A stretch of DNA of 64,000 nucleotides, taken from positions 124,001 to 188,000 of the forward strand of contig CAXAZF010000004.1 in the NCBI GenBank assembly GCA_963973455.1, given 5' to 3'. Under the pieces are notes generated by a model. That model made no database searches. It was not told where the DNA came from and worked only from the letters and a program-made list of their open reading frames with translations. A program made the translations under genes and the position numbers. Shown here in pieces: positions 1 to 9,418 of the stretch (the first letter of the stretch is position 1; each line of letters opens with the position of its first letter). This DNA is from Marixanthomonas sp002364245 (lineage in GTDB: Bacteria; Bacteroidota; Bacteroidia; Flavobacteriales; Flavobacteriaceae).

Positions 1-1
1 G

Positions 2-544
2 GAAGGTGTTTACTTAGAATCTACGGGAAGTTTAATTTTAGACCGTGTTAACCAAAAAGCGTATTGTGCTTTATCTCCGAGAGCCGATGAGCAATTATTA
101 ATTGAATTTTGCGAAGACTTTGAATTCACTCCTGTAATTTTCACTGCCAATCAAACGGTTGACGGAAAACGTGCTGCAATTTATCACACTAATGTAATGA
201 TGTGTTTAGGTGAAAATTTCAGTGTTATTTGTTTAGACACGATTGACGATGCTAAAGAAAAGAAAAACGTAGTTCAGCATTTAAAAGATGATGGAAAAGA
301 AATTATAACTATTACAGAAGCGCAAATGCATAATTTTGCGGGGAATATGCTTCAGGTACGAGGGGCAAACGATAAAAAGTATTTAGTGATGAGTGCGGCA
401 GCTCATAAAAGCTTGACTGAAGATCAAGTTTCAGCAATTGAAAAACACTGCGAAATTTTGAGCACCGATTTAACCACAATTGAAACCTGTGGTGGTGGGA
501 GTGCTCGTTGTATGATGGCCGAAATTTTTCTTCCGAAGGAATAA
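2..544 (+). CDS. ctlX: CtlX-like citrulline/arginine amidinohydrolase family protein, C-terminal part
   Basis: The window opens inside this gene; about 180 C-terminal residues are visible and the start is missing. It belongs to the arginine deiminase/amidinotransferase (pentein) superfamily, enzymes that hydrolyse guanidino or ureido groups using a Cys/His/acid triad. Visible marks are EGTGSLILDR-like spacing (here ESTGSLILDR near the left edge), the catalytic-type histidine in IYHTNVMM, and the nucleophile region CGGGSARCM just before the stop. That C-terminal motif is the one found in the group called CtlX (citrulline utilisation). The substrate cannot be fixed from the sequence. It converges with the BCCT transporter gene, 6 bases away, with no room for a separate terminator. 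Confidence 0.75.
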   Translation, partial: EGVYLESTGSLILDRVNQKAYCALSPRADEQLLIEFCEDFEFTPVIFTANQTVDGKRAAIYHTNVMMCLGENFSVICLDTIDDAKEKKNVVQHLKDDGKEIITITEAQMHNFAGNMLQVRGANDKKYLVMSAAAHKSLTEDQVSAIEKHCEILSTDLTTIETCGGGSARCMMAEIFLPKE

Positions 545-550
545 TATATT

Positions 551-2074
551 TTATTCCGTTTGGTGAAGCGCTAATTCTCGAAGCCACAAACCAATCATTA
601 CAACCATAAACAAACTTAGTGGTAGGGATGTGATAATTAATAGTTTTTGCATAGCGATTAACACATCGCTGTCTTCTTTTGCGTGACCTAAAAGCACTAT
701 TCCTACTGAAAAAATAATCAAGATTATTCCCCAAAGTAACCGTTGTTTTCTACTTGGGTTTCGCTTTCCTTTATCGGTAAACATGCTTAAGACGTATATA
801 GCAGAGTCAACAGAAGTCACCAAGAAACTAACCAATAACAAGATTACTACGGAATTGATTAGGGCCGTAAGCGGATACGCTTCAAAAAAGATAAAAATAG
901 AGGTAAATACATTGTCAAATTCCCCGGAATAACTTCCCCATCCTGAAATCATATCAAAAGCAGATTGCCCAAAAGTTGTAAACCAAAAAAATGTCCCTAA
1001 GGAAGGAATGAGCAACACCCCAATTATTGTTTCTCGTATTGTTCTCCCTTTTGAAATTCGAGCGATGAAAATGCCTGTAAACGGTGCCCAGGCCAACCAA
1101 AAAGCCCAATAATAGTATGTCCAGTCGGTTAAAAATTGAATACCGGGATCGTATTTTCCCAAGGCCAAGCTCATTGGTATAAAATCAATGATATACCGAT
1201 AAATACCTATTGCAAATTGTTCTAAAGTCAACAATATATCACTTTGAAAAAAAACAAATAACAACAGCGCTATAGTAACGTAAATATTAAAAGTTGATAT
1301 ACGTTTAATTCCTTTTTCCACACCGCTTAATGCAGAAACCAATGCTAAAATGCCAATGCCGATCACCAATGCTATAATCAATAGATAACTGAAATCGGCT
1401 TCAAATAAATGGTTTAAACCGCCTTTAATTTGGGAGGCGCCTAGCCCCAAAGCAGCTACTAATCCAAAAATGGTCGTTAAAATAGTGAGAATGTCAATAC
1501 CCGTGAGAAATCCATTTCCTTTTTGTTGAAACAACGAAGAAAACGTACTGCTCGTCGCAACAGTTTTATTTTTATGAAACACAGCATATCCAATAGCCAA
1601 AGCAAATACTGCGTAAAAAGCCCAAGCAGTAAACCCCCATTGATAGAACGTAAATTCTAGCGCAATCACTTCTGAAGAATCACCTGTGGAAAGTGGTGGA
1701 TTTTGCTGCATAAATACAGGTTCTTGCACCGCGCGCAGTAAAATCCCCGAACCCATCCCGGCACTATAAAGCATTGCAATCCAAGGGAGTCGCTTAAATG
1801 CTGGTCTTTCGTTTGCGTGTCCTAATTTATAAGTTCCCCAGGGCGAAATTGCTATCACTAAAAGTAAAAGCACGCACCCTAACCCCAAATAAAGATAAAA
1901 ATTGCCAAAATAATTGCGAACCCACAAAGATATTGCTTCAATAGCGTTATAGGTTTCGAGGGTTTCTACATATAAAAAAAGAGAGAAAATGACTAAAATA
2001 CTCAATGAAATACTGAGGAGTTTATTCTTCTGAAGTAGTTTAAAAATGGTCAAAACAATTTGTAGCTTATACAA
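551..2074 (-). CDS. BCCT family betaine/choline/carnitine-type transporter
   Basis: A 507-residue polytopic protein of the BCCT family, secondary transporters for glycine betaine, choline, carnitine or ectoine. The aromatic box helix is seen as FYQWGFTAWAFYAVFALAIG, and the family signature as WTYYYWAFWLAWAPFTGIF followed by RISKGRTIRE. Compared with BetP, one of the paired Trp residues of the second motif is Phe. The glycine-rich third helix reads AGMGSGILLRAVQEPV, where many relatives have a Tyr/Trp-Gly before the Glu-Pro; the Arg there is unusual. No ATG lies in frame near the N-terminus, so a TTG start (2074, or 2053) is most likely. The C-terminus lacks a long cytosolic sensor tail. The substrate is uncertain. 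Confidence 0.85.
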   Translation of the reverse strand: MYKLQIVLTIFKLLQKNKLLSISLSILVIFSLFLYVETLETYNAIEAISLWVRNYFGNFYLYLGLGCVLLLLVIAISPWGTYKLGHANERPAFKRLPWIAMLYSAGMGSGILLRAVQEPVFMQQNPPLSTGDSSEVIALEFTFYQWGFTAWAFYAVFALAIGYAVFHKNKTVATSSTFSSLFQQKGNGFLTGIDILTILTTIFGLVAALGLGASQIKGGLNHLFEADFSYLLIIALVIGIGILALVSALSGVEKGIKRISTFNIYVTIALLLFVFFQSDILLTLEQFAIGIYRYIIDFIPMSLALGKYDPGIQFLTDWTYYYWAFWLAWAPFTGIFIARISKGRTIRETIIGVLLIPSLGTFFWFTTFGQSAFDMISGWGSYSGEFDNVFTSIFIFFEAYPLTALINSVVILLLVSFLVTSVDSAIYVLSMFTDKGKRNPSRKQRLLWGIILIIFSVGIVLLGHAKEDSDVLIAMQKLLIITSLPLSLFMVVMIGLWLRELALHQTE

Positions 2075-2101
2075 TAGTACAAATCATTTTTGAAACACAT
2101 T

Positions 2102-3526
2102 TTATTCTGTCTTGGCAATATTATTTATCATTCCGCTGAAAATAAAATAATGAAAAGGAAGCATGGTGTACCAATATAAGCGCCCTATAAGCCCTTTAGG
2201 CCTAAAAGTAGCGGTTTGGTGCAATATATTATTTTCATCAATGCAGAAATCTAACCAAGCTTCTCCGGGAACTCTCATTTCGGCAAAAAGTAAAAGTCTT
2301 TTCTCTTCTTTATCTGCATATAAAACACGCCAAAAGTCTAATGAATCACCAGCATAAATTTTATTAGGGTGCGTGCGACCTCTTCGTAAACCTACACCGC
2401 CAAAAAGCTGATCTATGAATCCACGTACTTTCCATAGCCAATTTCCGTAATACCAGCCTCGATTGCCGCCGATAGACCAGATGTTTTCTAAAACAGCATC
2501 AGGATTTTCAACTTCAATTGATTGCTCATCTTTTAAACAACCAAATTTTGGCACTTGAATGTAACCCTTTAGGTTGGAAAGCCTGCCGGCAACTAAAGAG
2601 TCTTTCCAACTGGATATTACGAGGTTTTGTTCAATTTTAATAAATGCATTTTTAATTGCTTCTTCATAAGTAATAGGTTGTATATTCAATATTTCTTGCA
2701 ATTTATTATCCCTTGCTACGACTTCATGCCGCATACTATCCACTAAATTGACAGCCAATTTGTATGTGGTAGAAGTAACAAAATACAACCAATAAGAGGA
2801 TAACCGTGGCGACATAACCGGCACCGAAATAATCCAAAGTTTTAACTTTCTAACCTTCGCATATTTTAAAAGCATTTGCTTGTATGTTAAAACATCTGGG
2901 CCGCCAATATCAAAAGATTGATTGTAACATTTTTTATTTAATAACACCTCTGACAAAAAAGAAATCACATCCCGGATGGCAATGGGCTGTATTTTGGTCT
3001 TCAACCATTTAGGGGCAACCATGATGGGTAGTTTTTCACAAAGGTCACGGATAATTTCAAAAGAAGAACTACCACTGCCTACTACAATTCCAGCTCGTAA
3101 AACCGTTAAATTGTAATTGCCTTCATAAAGTATTTCTTCTACTTTTTTTCGGGAAGATAGGTGTTTAGATAAGGTGTCTTCGTTTACAATTCCGCTTAAA
3201 TAGACAACGTGTTTAATTGAAGTTTCAGCAAGATATTTGTTGAAATTTTTAGCGGCTTTGGCTTCCAATTCATCAAAATCGTTTGTAGAAGCACTCATAG
3301 AATGTATGAGATAATATGCAGCATCAATATCTTTCGGAAAGTCAGCAGTATCGACGTCCTTTAAAAAGTCAACTTCATAAAAACTAACCCGTTTGCGGGT
3401 TTCAGGATCTAGAGGAATTCTATTTTTATCACGTACACAACAAATGACTTCGTGCCCTTTTTCTAATAAAGAAGGAAGCAAACGTAAACCTATATAGCCG
3501 TTAGCACCGGTAAGTAGTATTTTCAA
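2102..3526 (-). CDS. SDR-family oxidoreductase with C-terminal DUF2867 domain
   Basis: 474 residues. The N-terminal half is an atypical short-chain dehydrogenase with the NAD(P)-binding glycine motif TGANGYIG at residues 6-13 and a long Rossmann-like region to about residue 300. The C-terminal part, from about 310, matches the DUF2867 type: WSIGGNRGWYYGNWLW, then LRRGRTHP, then DSLDFWRV and a MRVPGEAWLDF block. Such two-domain proteins are common in Bacteroidetes and are usually annotated only as SDR plus DUF2867; the reaction is unknown. The start codon is TTG at 3526, giving MKILLTGANG, because there is no ATG upstream in frame. It stands alone, 27 bases upstream of the transporter gene. 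Confidence 0.85.
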   Translation of the reverse strand: MKILLTGANGYIGLRLLPSLLEKGHEVICCVRDKNRIPLDPETRKRVSFYEVDFLKDVDTADFPKDIDAAYYLIHSMSASTNDFDELEAKAAKNFNKYLAETSIKHVVYLSGIVNEDTLSKHLSSRKKVEEILYEGNYNLTVLRAGIVVGSGSSSFEIIRDLCEKLPIMVAPKWLKTKIQPIAIRDVISFLSEVLLNKKCYNQSFDIGGPDVLTYKQMLLKYAKVRKLKLWIISVPVMSPRLSSYWLYFVTSTTYKLAVNLVDSMRHEVVARDNKLQEILNIQPITYEEAIKNAFIKIEQNLVISSWKDSLVAGRLSNLKGYIQVPKFGCLKDEQSIEVENPDAVLENIWSIGGNRGWYYGNWLWKVRGFIDQLFGGVGLRRGRTHPNKIYAGDSLDFWRVLYADKEEKRLLLFAEMRVPGEAWLDFCIDENNILHQTATFRPKGLIGRLYWYTMLPFHYFIFSGMINNIAKTE

Positions 3527-3626
3527 TCTTTTTGTTTAAAGATAGTTATTTATTGTTAGACAAGAATATAAAGGTTCGTTAATTGCTTAATTTTAATGCT
3601 ATCTTTATAGCAGTAAACCAAATTAT

Positions 3627-3833
3627 ATGAAAGTTTTAAAATTGATTCTAATTGTAGTAGGCATTTTATTAATTGTATTTGGCTTATACAACGCGTTTGT
3701 CCCACAGGAAGTTGTAGATATTGGTCCGCTAGAAGTCTCAGCAAAAGAAGGTTTAAACAACCAAACCCTTGCAATGATTGCATTAGGTGTTTTGGCTTTG
3801 TTAGCTGGCGTGTTTGTTAAAAATAGAAGGTAA
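3627..3833 (+). CDS. small membrane protein with two helices
   Basis: 68 residues with a hydrophobic stretch at about residues 4-24, a short polar middle (VPQEVVDIGPLEVSAKEG), and a second hydrophobic stretch at about 46-64 followed by a basic KNRR end. This hairpin layout resembles small DUF3185-type proteins, but I cannot confirm the family. A box TATCTTTA at 3600-3607, close to the TAnnTTTG promoter consensus, precedes the ATG by 19 bases. It converges with marC, with only 4 bases between the stops. Function unknown. Confidence 0.6.
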   Translation: MKVLKLILIVVGILLIVFGLYNAFVPQEVVDIGPLEVSAKEGLNNQTLAMIALGVLALLAGVFVKNRR

Positions 3834-3837
3834 GGTA

Positions 3838-4470
3838 TTACAATTCTAAATTTTGTATAATTAGTATTACTGCACTGCTTATATATTCTATTCCTATTGA
3901 AATAACGATAAATCCAACTATTCTCGATATTGCATTAATCCCTGAAGCGCCCAATAGCTTAGTTAAATAAGGTGCGAACCTAAGCATTAAAAAAGTAGCG
4001 AATCCTACAGCTACAACGGCTAAAAGAATAAGTAATATTTCACTGGTTTTACTGTATTCTTGGTTATAGGTAATTAAAATTGAAATAGCACCCGGTCCAG
4101 CGAGCATAGGAATGGCCAGTGGAGTTAATGATATTTTTTCTCTGTTACTTAGGTCTTTCTTAACCCTTTTGTTCTTCATCCCTTTGTGCTTAGAAAAAGT
4201 TCCGGTTAATAAAGCAAAACCGGACGATACGATAATCATTCCGCCGGCAATTCGTAAGGCATTTAAACTAATGCTGAAAAAATCTAGAATATACGTTCCT
4301 GCAAAAAAGCAAATAATTAAAATTACAGTCGTATTTATAGCAGTTAGTAAAGAGGTTTTATTGCGTTCTATTGAAGTTTCATCACTTGTTAAACCTACAA
4401 ATACAGGGACTGTCCCCAGCGGATTTATCACCGAAAATAAAGCGGCAAATACATATAAAAATAAGTCCAT
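3838..4470 (-). CDS. MarC family integral membrane protein
   Basis: 210 residues with about six membrane segments. The N-terminus MDLFLYVFAALFSVINPLG followed by TVPVF is the family hallmark (INPLGTVPVF), and the second half repeats the pattern with IPMLAGPGAISILI. MarC (UPF0056) proteins were once linked to multiple antibiotic resistance in E. coli, but that link did not hold and their transport substrate is unknown. The length is normal for the family. A basic loop of about 25 residues (KHKGMKNKRVKKDLSNRE) separates the two halves and probably faces the cytoplasm. Start ATG at 4470. Confidence 0.88.
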   Translation of the reverse strand: MDLFLYVFAALFSVINPLGTVPVFVGLTSDETSIERNKTSLLTAINTTVILIICFFAGTYILDFFSISLNALRIAGGMIIVSSGFALLTGTFSKHKGMKNKRVKKDLSNREKISLTPLAIPMLAGPGAISILITYNQEYSKTSEILLILLAVVAVGFATFLMLRFAPYLTKLLGASGINAISRIVGFIVISIGIEYISSAVILIIQNLEL

Positions 4471-4547
4471 CGTTTTTTTGCAAAGGACAGACGATTTACC
4501 TTCATAGAGTTTACCAAAAGTTTAAATAAAGGTTTTAAAATGTGAAG

Positions 4548-4973
4548 TTATAAATCTTCTAAACGGGTAGGCGAGGCTTTCGCTTTAGCAGCTAATACTT
4601 TGTTCATAAACTTATGTGTGGCTTTATCTTTAGCTTCCACTTTTACAAAATAGTCATCTCGATAAATGGAATACTCTTCAGCTTTACCTTTGTATAAAGA
4701 AAGTTTGTAATAAGGAATTACTAAAACGTACGATTCTAATAACGACCGAAACCCAACAAGTATTCCATTGGGCCGCATTTCAATATTGCATTGGTTTCTG
4801 TTATTGTCCAAAATCAATAAATTATTTATCTGTATACTGGTTTCCGTAATTATTAATTTGGAAGAACCGATTCCGCCCATTTGTACCCTTTTTGTAAACG
4901 GAAATGGTTTGCCCACTTCGGCGTCTATTTTTCGAGTAACCTGCTTGTTGTTATATGAAACGTTGAGGAGCAT
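4548..4973 (-). CDS. hypothetical soluble protein
   Basis: 141 residues, with no signal peptide or membrane segment and no motif that I recognise. The sequence alternates short hydrophobic strands with polar turns (SKLIITETSIQINNLLIL, ILVGFRSLLESYVLVIPYYK) and ends in a charged helix rich in Lys/Ala, suggesting a small beta-rich domain such as a PH-like fold; that is a guess. It lies between marC and argS, divergent from argS. The start is the ATG at 4973. Confidence 0.6.
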   Translation of the reverse strand: MLLNVSYNNKQVTRKIDAEVGKPFPFTKRVQMGGIGSSKLIITETSIQINNLLILDNNRNQCNIEMRPNGILVGFRSLLESYVLVIPYYKLSLYKGKAEEYSIYRDDYFVKVEAKDKATHKFMNKVLAAKAKASPTRLEDL

Positions 4974-5049
4974 TGTTTTTTCTTAAAGATACACATTTTA
5001 AAACTTCGATTTCAACTTTAACTTCAGCTTTAATTTCTCATTAAAAAAC

Positions 5050-5057
5050 TATCTTTG
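5050..5057 (+). promoter_or_regulatory. argS promoter -7 box (TATCTTTG)
   Basis: TATCTTTG matches the Bacteroidetes -7 consensus TAnnTTTG and lies 17 bases before the argS ATG. A TTTA about 18 bases upstream (near 5029) could be the -33 element, a weak match to TTTG. Confidence 0.65.
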
Positions 5058-5074
5058 CACCTAAAATTACACCT

Positions 5075-6850
5075 ATGCAACTTCAAGAAGTTTTATCTGC
5101 TGAAATTAAGAAAGCAGTGACATCAATTTTCGACGCTAATCTTGAAACTGTGGAATTTCAAGCCACACGTAAAGATTTTGAAGGCGATATCACTGTAGTG
5201 GTATTTCCAATGCTTCGGGTGGTAAAAGGAAATCCGGTGCAAATTGGAGAAGCAATAGGAAGTTATTTGGTTGAAAATGTAACGGAAGTTTCAAAATTCA
5301 ATGTGGTAAAAGGGTTTTTAAATATCGTTTTAAGCGATGCCTACTATTTAGAATTTTTCAATAATGTATCTAATTTTTCTTCCTTCGGAAAAGAACCACA
5401 AGGAGACGATGCAGTCTTGGTTGAATATTCTTCACCAAACACAAATAAGCCATTACATTTAGGACACATCCGAAATATTTTATTAGGTTATTCCGTAGCT
5501 GAAATTTTACAAGCTAGCGGAAAGAAAACCTATAAAACCCAAATTATAAACGACCGAGGGATTCATATTTGCAAAAGTATGTTAGCGTGGGAACGATATG
5601 GTGATGATGAAACCCCAGAATCTACAGGGTTAAAAGGGGATAAGCTGGTAGGGAATTATTACGTTCGGTTTGATAAAGAATATAAAAAAGAAAAAGCTCA
5701 ATTACAGGCAGAGGGAAAAACCGAAGAGGAAGCAAAAGCCGAAGCACCTATTTTAAAAGAAGCGCAACAAATGCTTCAAAAGTGGGAGCAAGGTGATGAT
5801 GAGGTGGTAGCCCTTTGGAAAAAAATGAACGGCTGGGTATACAAAGGGTTTGAAAAGACCTATGATGCTTTGGGCGTTGATTTTGATAGCTATTATTATG
5901 AAAGTAACACCTATTTATTAGGAAAAGATAATATTGAAGAAGGCTTAGAAAAAGGGGTTTTCTTTAAAAAAGAAGATGGATCAGTTTGGTGTGATTTAAC
6001 CGATGAAGGATTAGACGAAAAACTCGTGTTACGTGCCGATGGAACAGCTGTGTATATGACGCAAGACATCGGTACTGCCATTCAGCGTATAAAAGACCAT
6101 CCAGATGCCAGCGGAATGATCTATACCGTAGGTAACGAACAAGACTATCACTTTAAAGTATTGTTTTTAATCTTAAAAAAATTAGGCTACAGTTGGGCTG
6201 AAAACCTCTATCATTTAAGCTACGGAATGGTAGACCTTCCTTCAGGAAAAATGAAGAGTAGAGAAGGTACGGTTGTAGATGCGGATGATCTTATTTTTGA
6301 AATGGCTAATACCGCTGGTAAAATTTCAGAAGAATTAGGAAAGATTGATGACTTTACAGATGCAGAGAAAAAAGAATTGTATAAAACCATCGGTCTCGGT
6401 GCGTTGAAATACTACATATTAAAAGTAGACCCTAAAAAACGAATTTTATTTAACCCAGAAGAAAGTGTCGATTTTCAAGGAAATACGGGACCTTTTATTC
6501 AGTACACCTACGCGCGGATTCAATCAATTTTACGAAAAGCGGATGAGGTTTCGACTGAGCTAAATCTGACGGACATTACTTTGCACGAAAAAGAAAAAGA
6601 ATTGTTGAAACAACTACAACTGTTTCCTGAAACTGTGCAAATGGCCGCAGAAAACTTCAGTCCTGCATTGATTGCTAATTATACCTACGATTTGGTAAAA
6701 GAGTTTAATTCCTTCTATCAAAACGTTTCTATTTTGGGTGCTGATACCAAAGAAGAAAAACAGTTTAGAGTTCATTTAGCCGATGCGGTTGCAAAAGTAA
6801 TTAAGACCGCTTTTTCATTATTGGGAATAGAAGTTCCGGAGCGGATGTAA
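5075..6850 (+). CDS. argS: arginyl-tRNA synthetase
   Basis: 591 residues, normal for a bacterial class I ArgRS, which charges tRNA-Arg with arginine using ATP. The N-terminal additional domain (residues 1-105, ending QGDDAVLVEYSSPNTNKP) leads into the HIGH motif, here HLGH at 128-131. The KMSKS equivalent is KMKSR at 392-396, and the C-terminal DALR-type anticodon-binding domain runs from about 460 to ERM. The gene is monocistronic as far as visible, with the promoter box described just upstream. It converges with the TonB receptor gene, 9 bases apart. Confidence 0.97.
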   Translation: MQLQEVLSAEIKKAVTSIFDANLETVEFQATRKDFEGDITVVVFPMLRVVKGNPVQIGEAIGSYLVENVTEVSKFNVVKGFLNIVLSDAYYLEFFNNVSNFSSFGKEPQGDDAVLVEYSSPNTNKPLHLGHIRNILLGYSVAEILQASGKKTYKTQIINDRGIHICKSMLAWERYGDDETPESTGLKGDKLVGNYYVRFDKEYKKEKAQLQAEGKTEEEAKAEAPILKEAQQMLQKWEQGDDEVVALWKKMNGWVYKGFEKTYDALGVDFDSYYYESNTYLLGKDNIEEGLEKGVFFKKEDGSVWCDLTDEGLDEKLVLRADGTAVYMTQDIGTAIQRIKDHPDASGMIYTVGNEQDYHFKVLFLILKKLGYSWAENLYHLSYGMVDLPSGKMKSREGTVVDADDLIFEMANTAGKISEELGKIDDFTDAEKKELYKTIGLGALKYYILKVDPKKRILFNPEESVDFQGNTGPFIQYTYARIQSILRKADEVSTELNLTDITLHEKEKELLKQLQLFPETVQMAAENFSPALIANYTYDLVKEFNSFYQNVSILGADTKEEKQFRVHLADAVAKVIKTAFSLLGIEVPERM

Positions 6851-6859
6851 GTTGTTCTT

Positions 6860-9418
6860 TTAAAACAATACCTGTATTGAAATATTAGGTGTAAGCCCTA
6901 ACGATATTTCTTCCACTTGATTAACTCGGCTTTCACCTGCATCGTCTGCGTCCAAAGCATAGCGAATGTTCAATGTGTTTTCCTTGTTTAAAAGGTTGAG
7001 CACAGCGACATTGATTTTAGCATCTACACGTTGAGAAATTCCCCAAAGGTATTCAGCTGAAAAGTCAGCTCTAAAATAGTCGGGAAGGCGCTCACTGTTA
7101 GGGGTATCATATTGTATCGCATCTTGACCACTCACTTCAATAATTTCGTCACCAAGAACAGGGATGGTATATGGTTTTCCGCTATGCCAATTGATGCCCA
7201 GAGCCAGTTTAAACTTGTTTAAAGAATACGAACCAGCAACGGTTGCCGAATGCCGAATATCAATATTGTTTGGAAATTCCGAAGGGATAAGCGTTTCAAA
7301 AGTATAATCGTTTTGCATAAACAAGTAACTAACCCAAGTGCTAAATCTTCGTGCTTTTTTATTAAACACAAACTCTAGTCCGTTAGCCGTGTAATTTCCA
7401 GTTGCTCTAACAAATTGAAACTGATTTTGAAAGCCTTGATTAGAAGTAGTAATTCCTGAAACTTCTTTGTAGAATCCTTCTAGCGTAATCAACCAATTGT
7501 TTTTATTATATCCAAAACCAAGAGAAGCCTGTTTGCTTTCAAGAATAGGAACGTTATCATTATTGGCCAAAACCCAGCGTCTTTTTTCAACGCCTAAAAA
7601 GTCACTTTCAAAATCGATGCGCTGAGTAGTCGTCTGACTTTTAAACTCGCCCATCGTTTCAACTGAAAATCCGTTGCCCAATTTTTGGTGGATGCTCAAT
7701 CTGGGTTCTATTAAAAACTTATCAAATTTGTCGAAATAGGAAGCTCGTACACCAGCATTGATAACGGTATTTTGTTGGTTAGGTGTGTAAGTGACATTTG
7801 AAAAAACAGAATGCGTTCGCAACACTTCTTTATTATAGGTTCTAAAGCGAGGAATGTTTACGTCTTGTGTGTTTCCGATACCAATTTCTGAAAATTGATA
7901 TCCAGATTGTAGTTTGATTTTTTCAGAAAAAGTGAAACGCGAATCAATCTTTGCACCATCTTCTAATACTTCATTTTCCTGAAATTGCTGTTGGGTGGTA
8001 AAAAGGTCTTTGTTCGTAGCATTTAATAGATAATACGAACCATAAAGCAAAGCTATTGTTTCAAAACGGTCACTCCAGTTTCGTTTCCAAGAAACACCTC
8101 CAACAAGGCTTCGTTGTTGCAATTCACTGGTTTTTGATTGATTGGAACCCTCAATACTTTCAGTAAAGTCCAACGAGTTGTCTATGGTTAGGATATTTAC
8201 CCTGATGGCATCTTTTTCTGAAATATCCCAAAGTAGTTTTGTGCTAAAATCATAGAAATTGAAATCTTCATCGGCATTAATCTCCGTTTCATTTTCAGGG
8301 TTTTCAAGATTTGTGATTTCGGTATCCTGAAAAATACGTTCAGAGTACGTATTATAAACTGGGGTTTCTAAAAAAGAGAGTGAATGCCTGCCTGAAATTT
8401 GAATACTTGCTCTATCAGAAAGAGGAATATCAGCAAACGCACTTCCATTAATTAAATTTAAACCCACACCTCCTGAAAAATCTTCAGTTACCGTATTTTT
8501 TGAACGCATATCAATTACGCCAGATACACTTTCACCAAAACGGGGTGGTGTTCCATTTTTATAAATGGAAACCTGTTTGGTAAGGTCTGGGTTAAAAGCA
8601 GAAATCAATCCGAAAAAATGACCGCTTTGGTACATTTTTATATCGTCCCAAAGCAATAGGTTTTCGTCGTGTGTTCCGCCGCGAATGTTGATGTTAGATA
8701 TGGTTTCATCTGCACTTTCCACACCTGGCAAGGCTTGCGAAATCTGTAAAACGTCGTTCTCCACTTGCCCTGGTAACAACCCGAAATTTTCGGTGTTTAA
8801 TGTAATTGAACCATCGGTTTTTTTACTGACTCCCTGCACTAAATAAGTCTGAATATAAACCTCCTCAAGAGCTGTAGATTTTGAGTGGATCATAATCGTT
8901 GGACATGCTGCACTCAATTGATTTATTAAAAGATTTATGGTATGATAACCAAGGTAGCTGATAGTAATAAACCCATTAGAAGGAACTTTTCTAGGGATGG
9001 TGAAAACCCCTTCTGCGGTACTTACTGTTGAAAAATTAAAGTTTTTTACAACTATATTGGCTCCTTTTAAAGGTTCGCCGGTTTCAGCAGAAATGATTCT
9101 TCCGCAGTAGTTATTTTTTCGTTGTGGCGATACTACAGTTACATATCTATCGTCCAAAAGTGTAAACCGTAAAGGGGTTTGATTGTTTAATTGAGTAAGG
9201 ACTTCTTGAAGCGAATCGGTTTTTTCAGGAACTGTAACCGATATATCTGAGATTTCATCTGGAACATAGGAAAAACGGATATTGTGCTGTTCTTCCAATT
9301 GTTGTATAACTGCAAACAAAGATTTCTTTCCTTCAGTCTGTCCAAAAATAGAAAGACTAAAGAAAAAACATATGATCAAAACGAATGGAAACGCTTGGTT
9401 ACTTGTTTTTCGTTGCAT
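6860..9418 (-). CDS. TonB-dependent outer-membrane receptor with STN signalling domain
   Basis: 852 residues. A signal peptide (FPFVLIICFFFSLSIFGQ) is followed by an STN domain at about 30-100 (LFAVIQQLEEQHNIRFSYV), a carboxypeptidase-regulatory-like beta domain at about 103-185 (CGRIISAETGEPLKGANIVV), a plug domain (GQVENDVLQISQALPGV, NINIRGGTHDENLLLWDDI) and a 22-strand-type barrel ending in phenylalanine. STN domains pass ligand occupancy to an inner-membrane FecR, so this receptor both imports and signals. There is no SusD-like partner next to it, which argues against a glycan utilisation locus. It overlaps fecR by 20 bases (9399-9418) and is surely translated from the same mRNA. The ligand is unknown. 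Confidence 0.93.
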   Translation of the reverse strand: MQRKTSNQAFPFVLIICFFFSLSIFGQTEGKKSLFAVIQQLEEQHNIRFSYVPDEISDISVTVPEKTDSLQEVLTQLNNQTPLRFTLLDDRYVTVVSPQRKNNYCGRIISAETGEPLKGANIVVKNFNFSTVSTAEGVFTIPRKVPSNGFITISYLGYHTINLLINQLSAACPTIMIHSKSTALEEVYIQTYLVQGVSKKTDGSITLNTENFGLLPGQVENDVLQISQALPGVESADETISNINIRGGTHDENLLLWDDIKMYQSGHFFGLISAFNPDLTKQVSIYKNGTPPRFGESVSGVIDMRSKNTVTEDFSGGVGLNLINGSAFADIPLSDRASIQISGRHSLSFLETPVYNTYSERIFQDTEITNLENPENETEINADEDFNFYDFSTKLLWDISEKDAIRVNILTIDNSLDFTESIEGSNQSKTSELQQRSLVGGVSWKRNWSDRFETIALLYGSYYLLNATNKDLFTTQQQFQENEVLEDGAKIDSRFTFSEKIKLQSGYQFSEIGIGNTQDVNIPRFRTYNKEVLRTHSVFSNVTYTPNQQNTVINAGVRASYFDKFDKFLIEPRLSIHQKLGNGFSVETMGEFKSQTTTQRIDFESDFLGVEKRRWVLANNDNVPILESKQASLGFGYNKNNWLITLEGFYKEVSGITTSNQGFQNQFQFVRATGNYTANGLEFVFNKKARRFSTWVSYLFMQNDYTFETLIPSEFPNNIDIRHSATVAGSYSLNKFKLALGINWHSGKPYTIPVLGDEIIEVSGQDAIQYDTPNSERLPDYFRADFSAEYLWGISQRVDAKINVAVLNLLNKENTLNIRYALDADDAGESRVNQVEEISLGLTPNISIQVLF

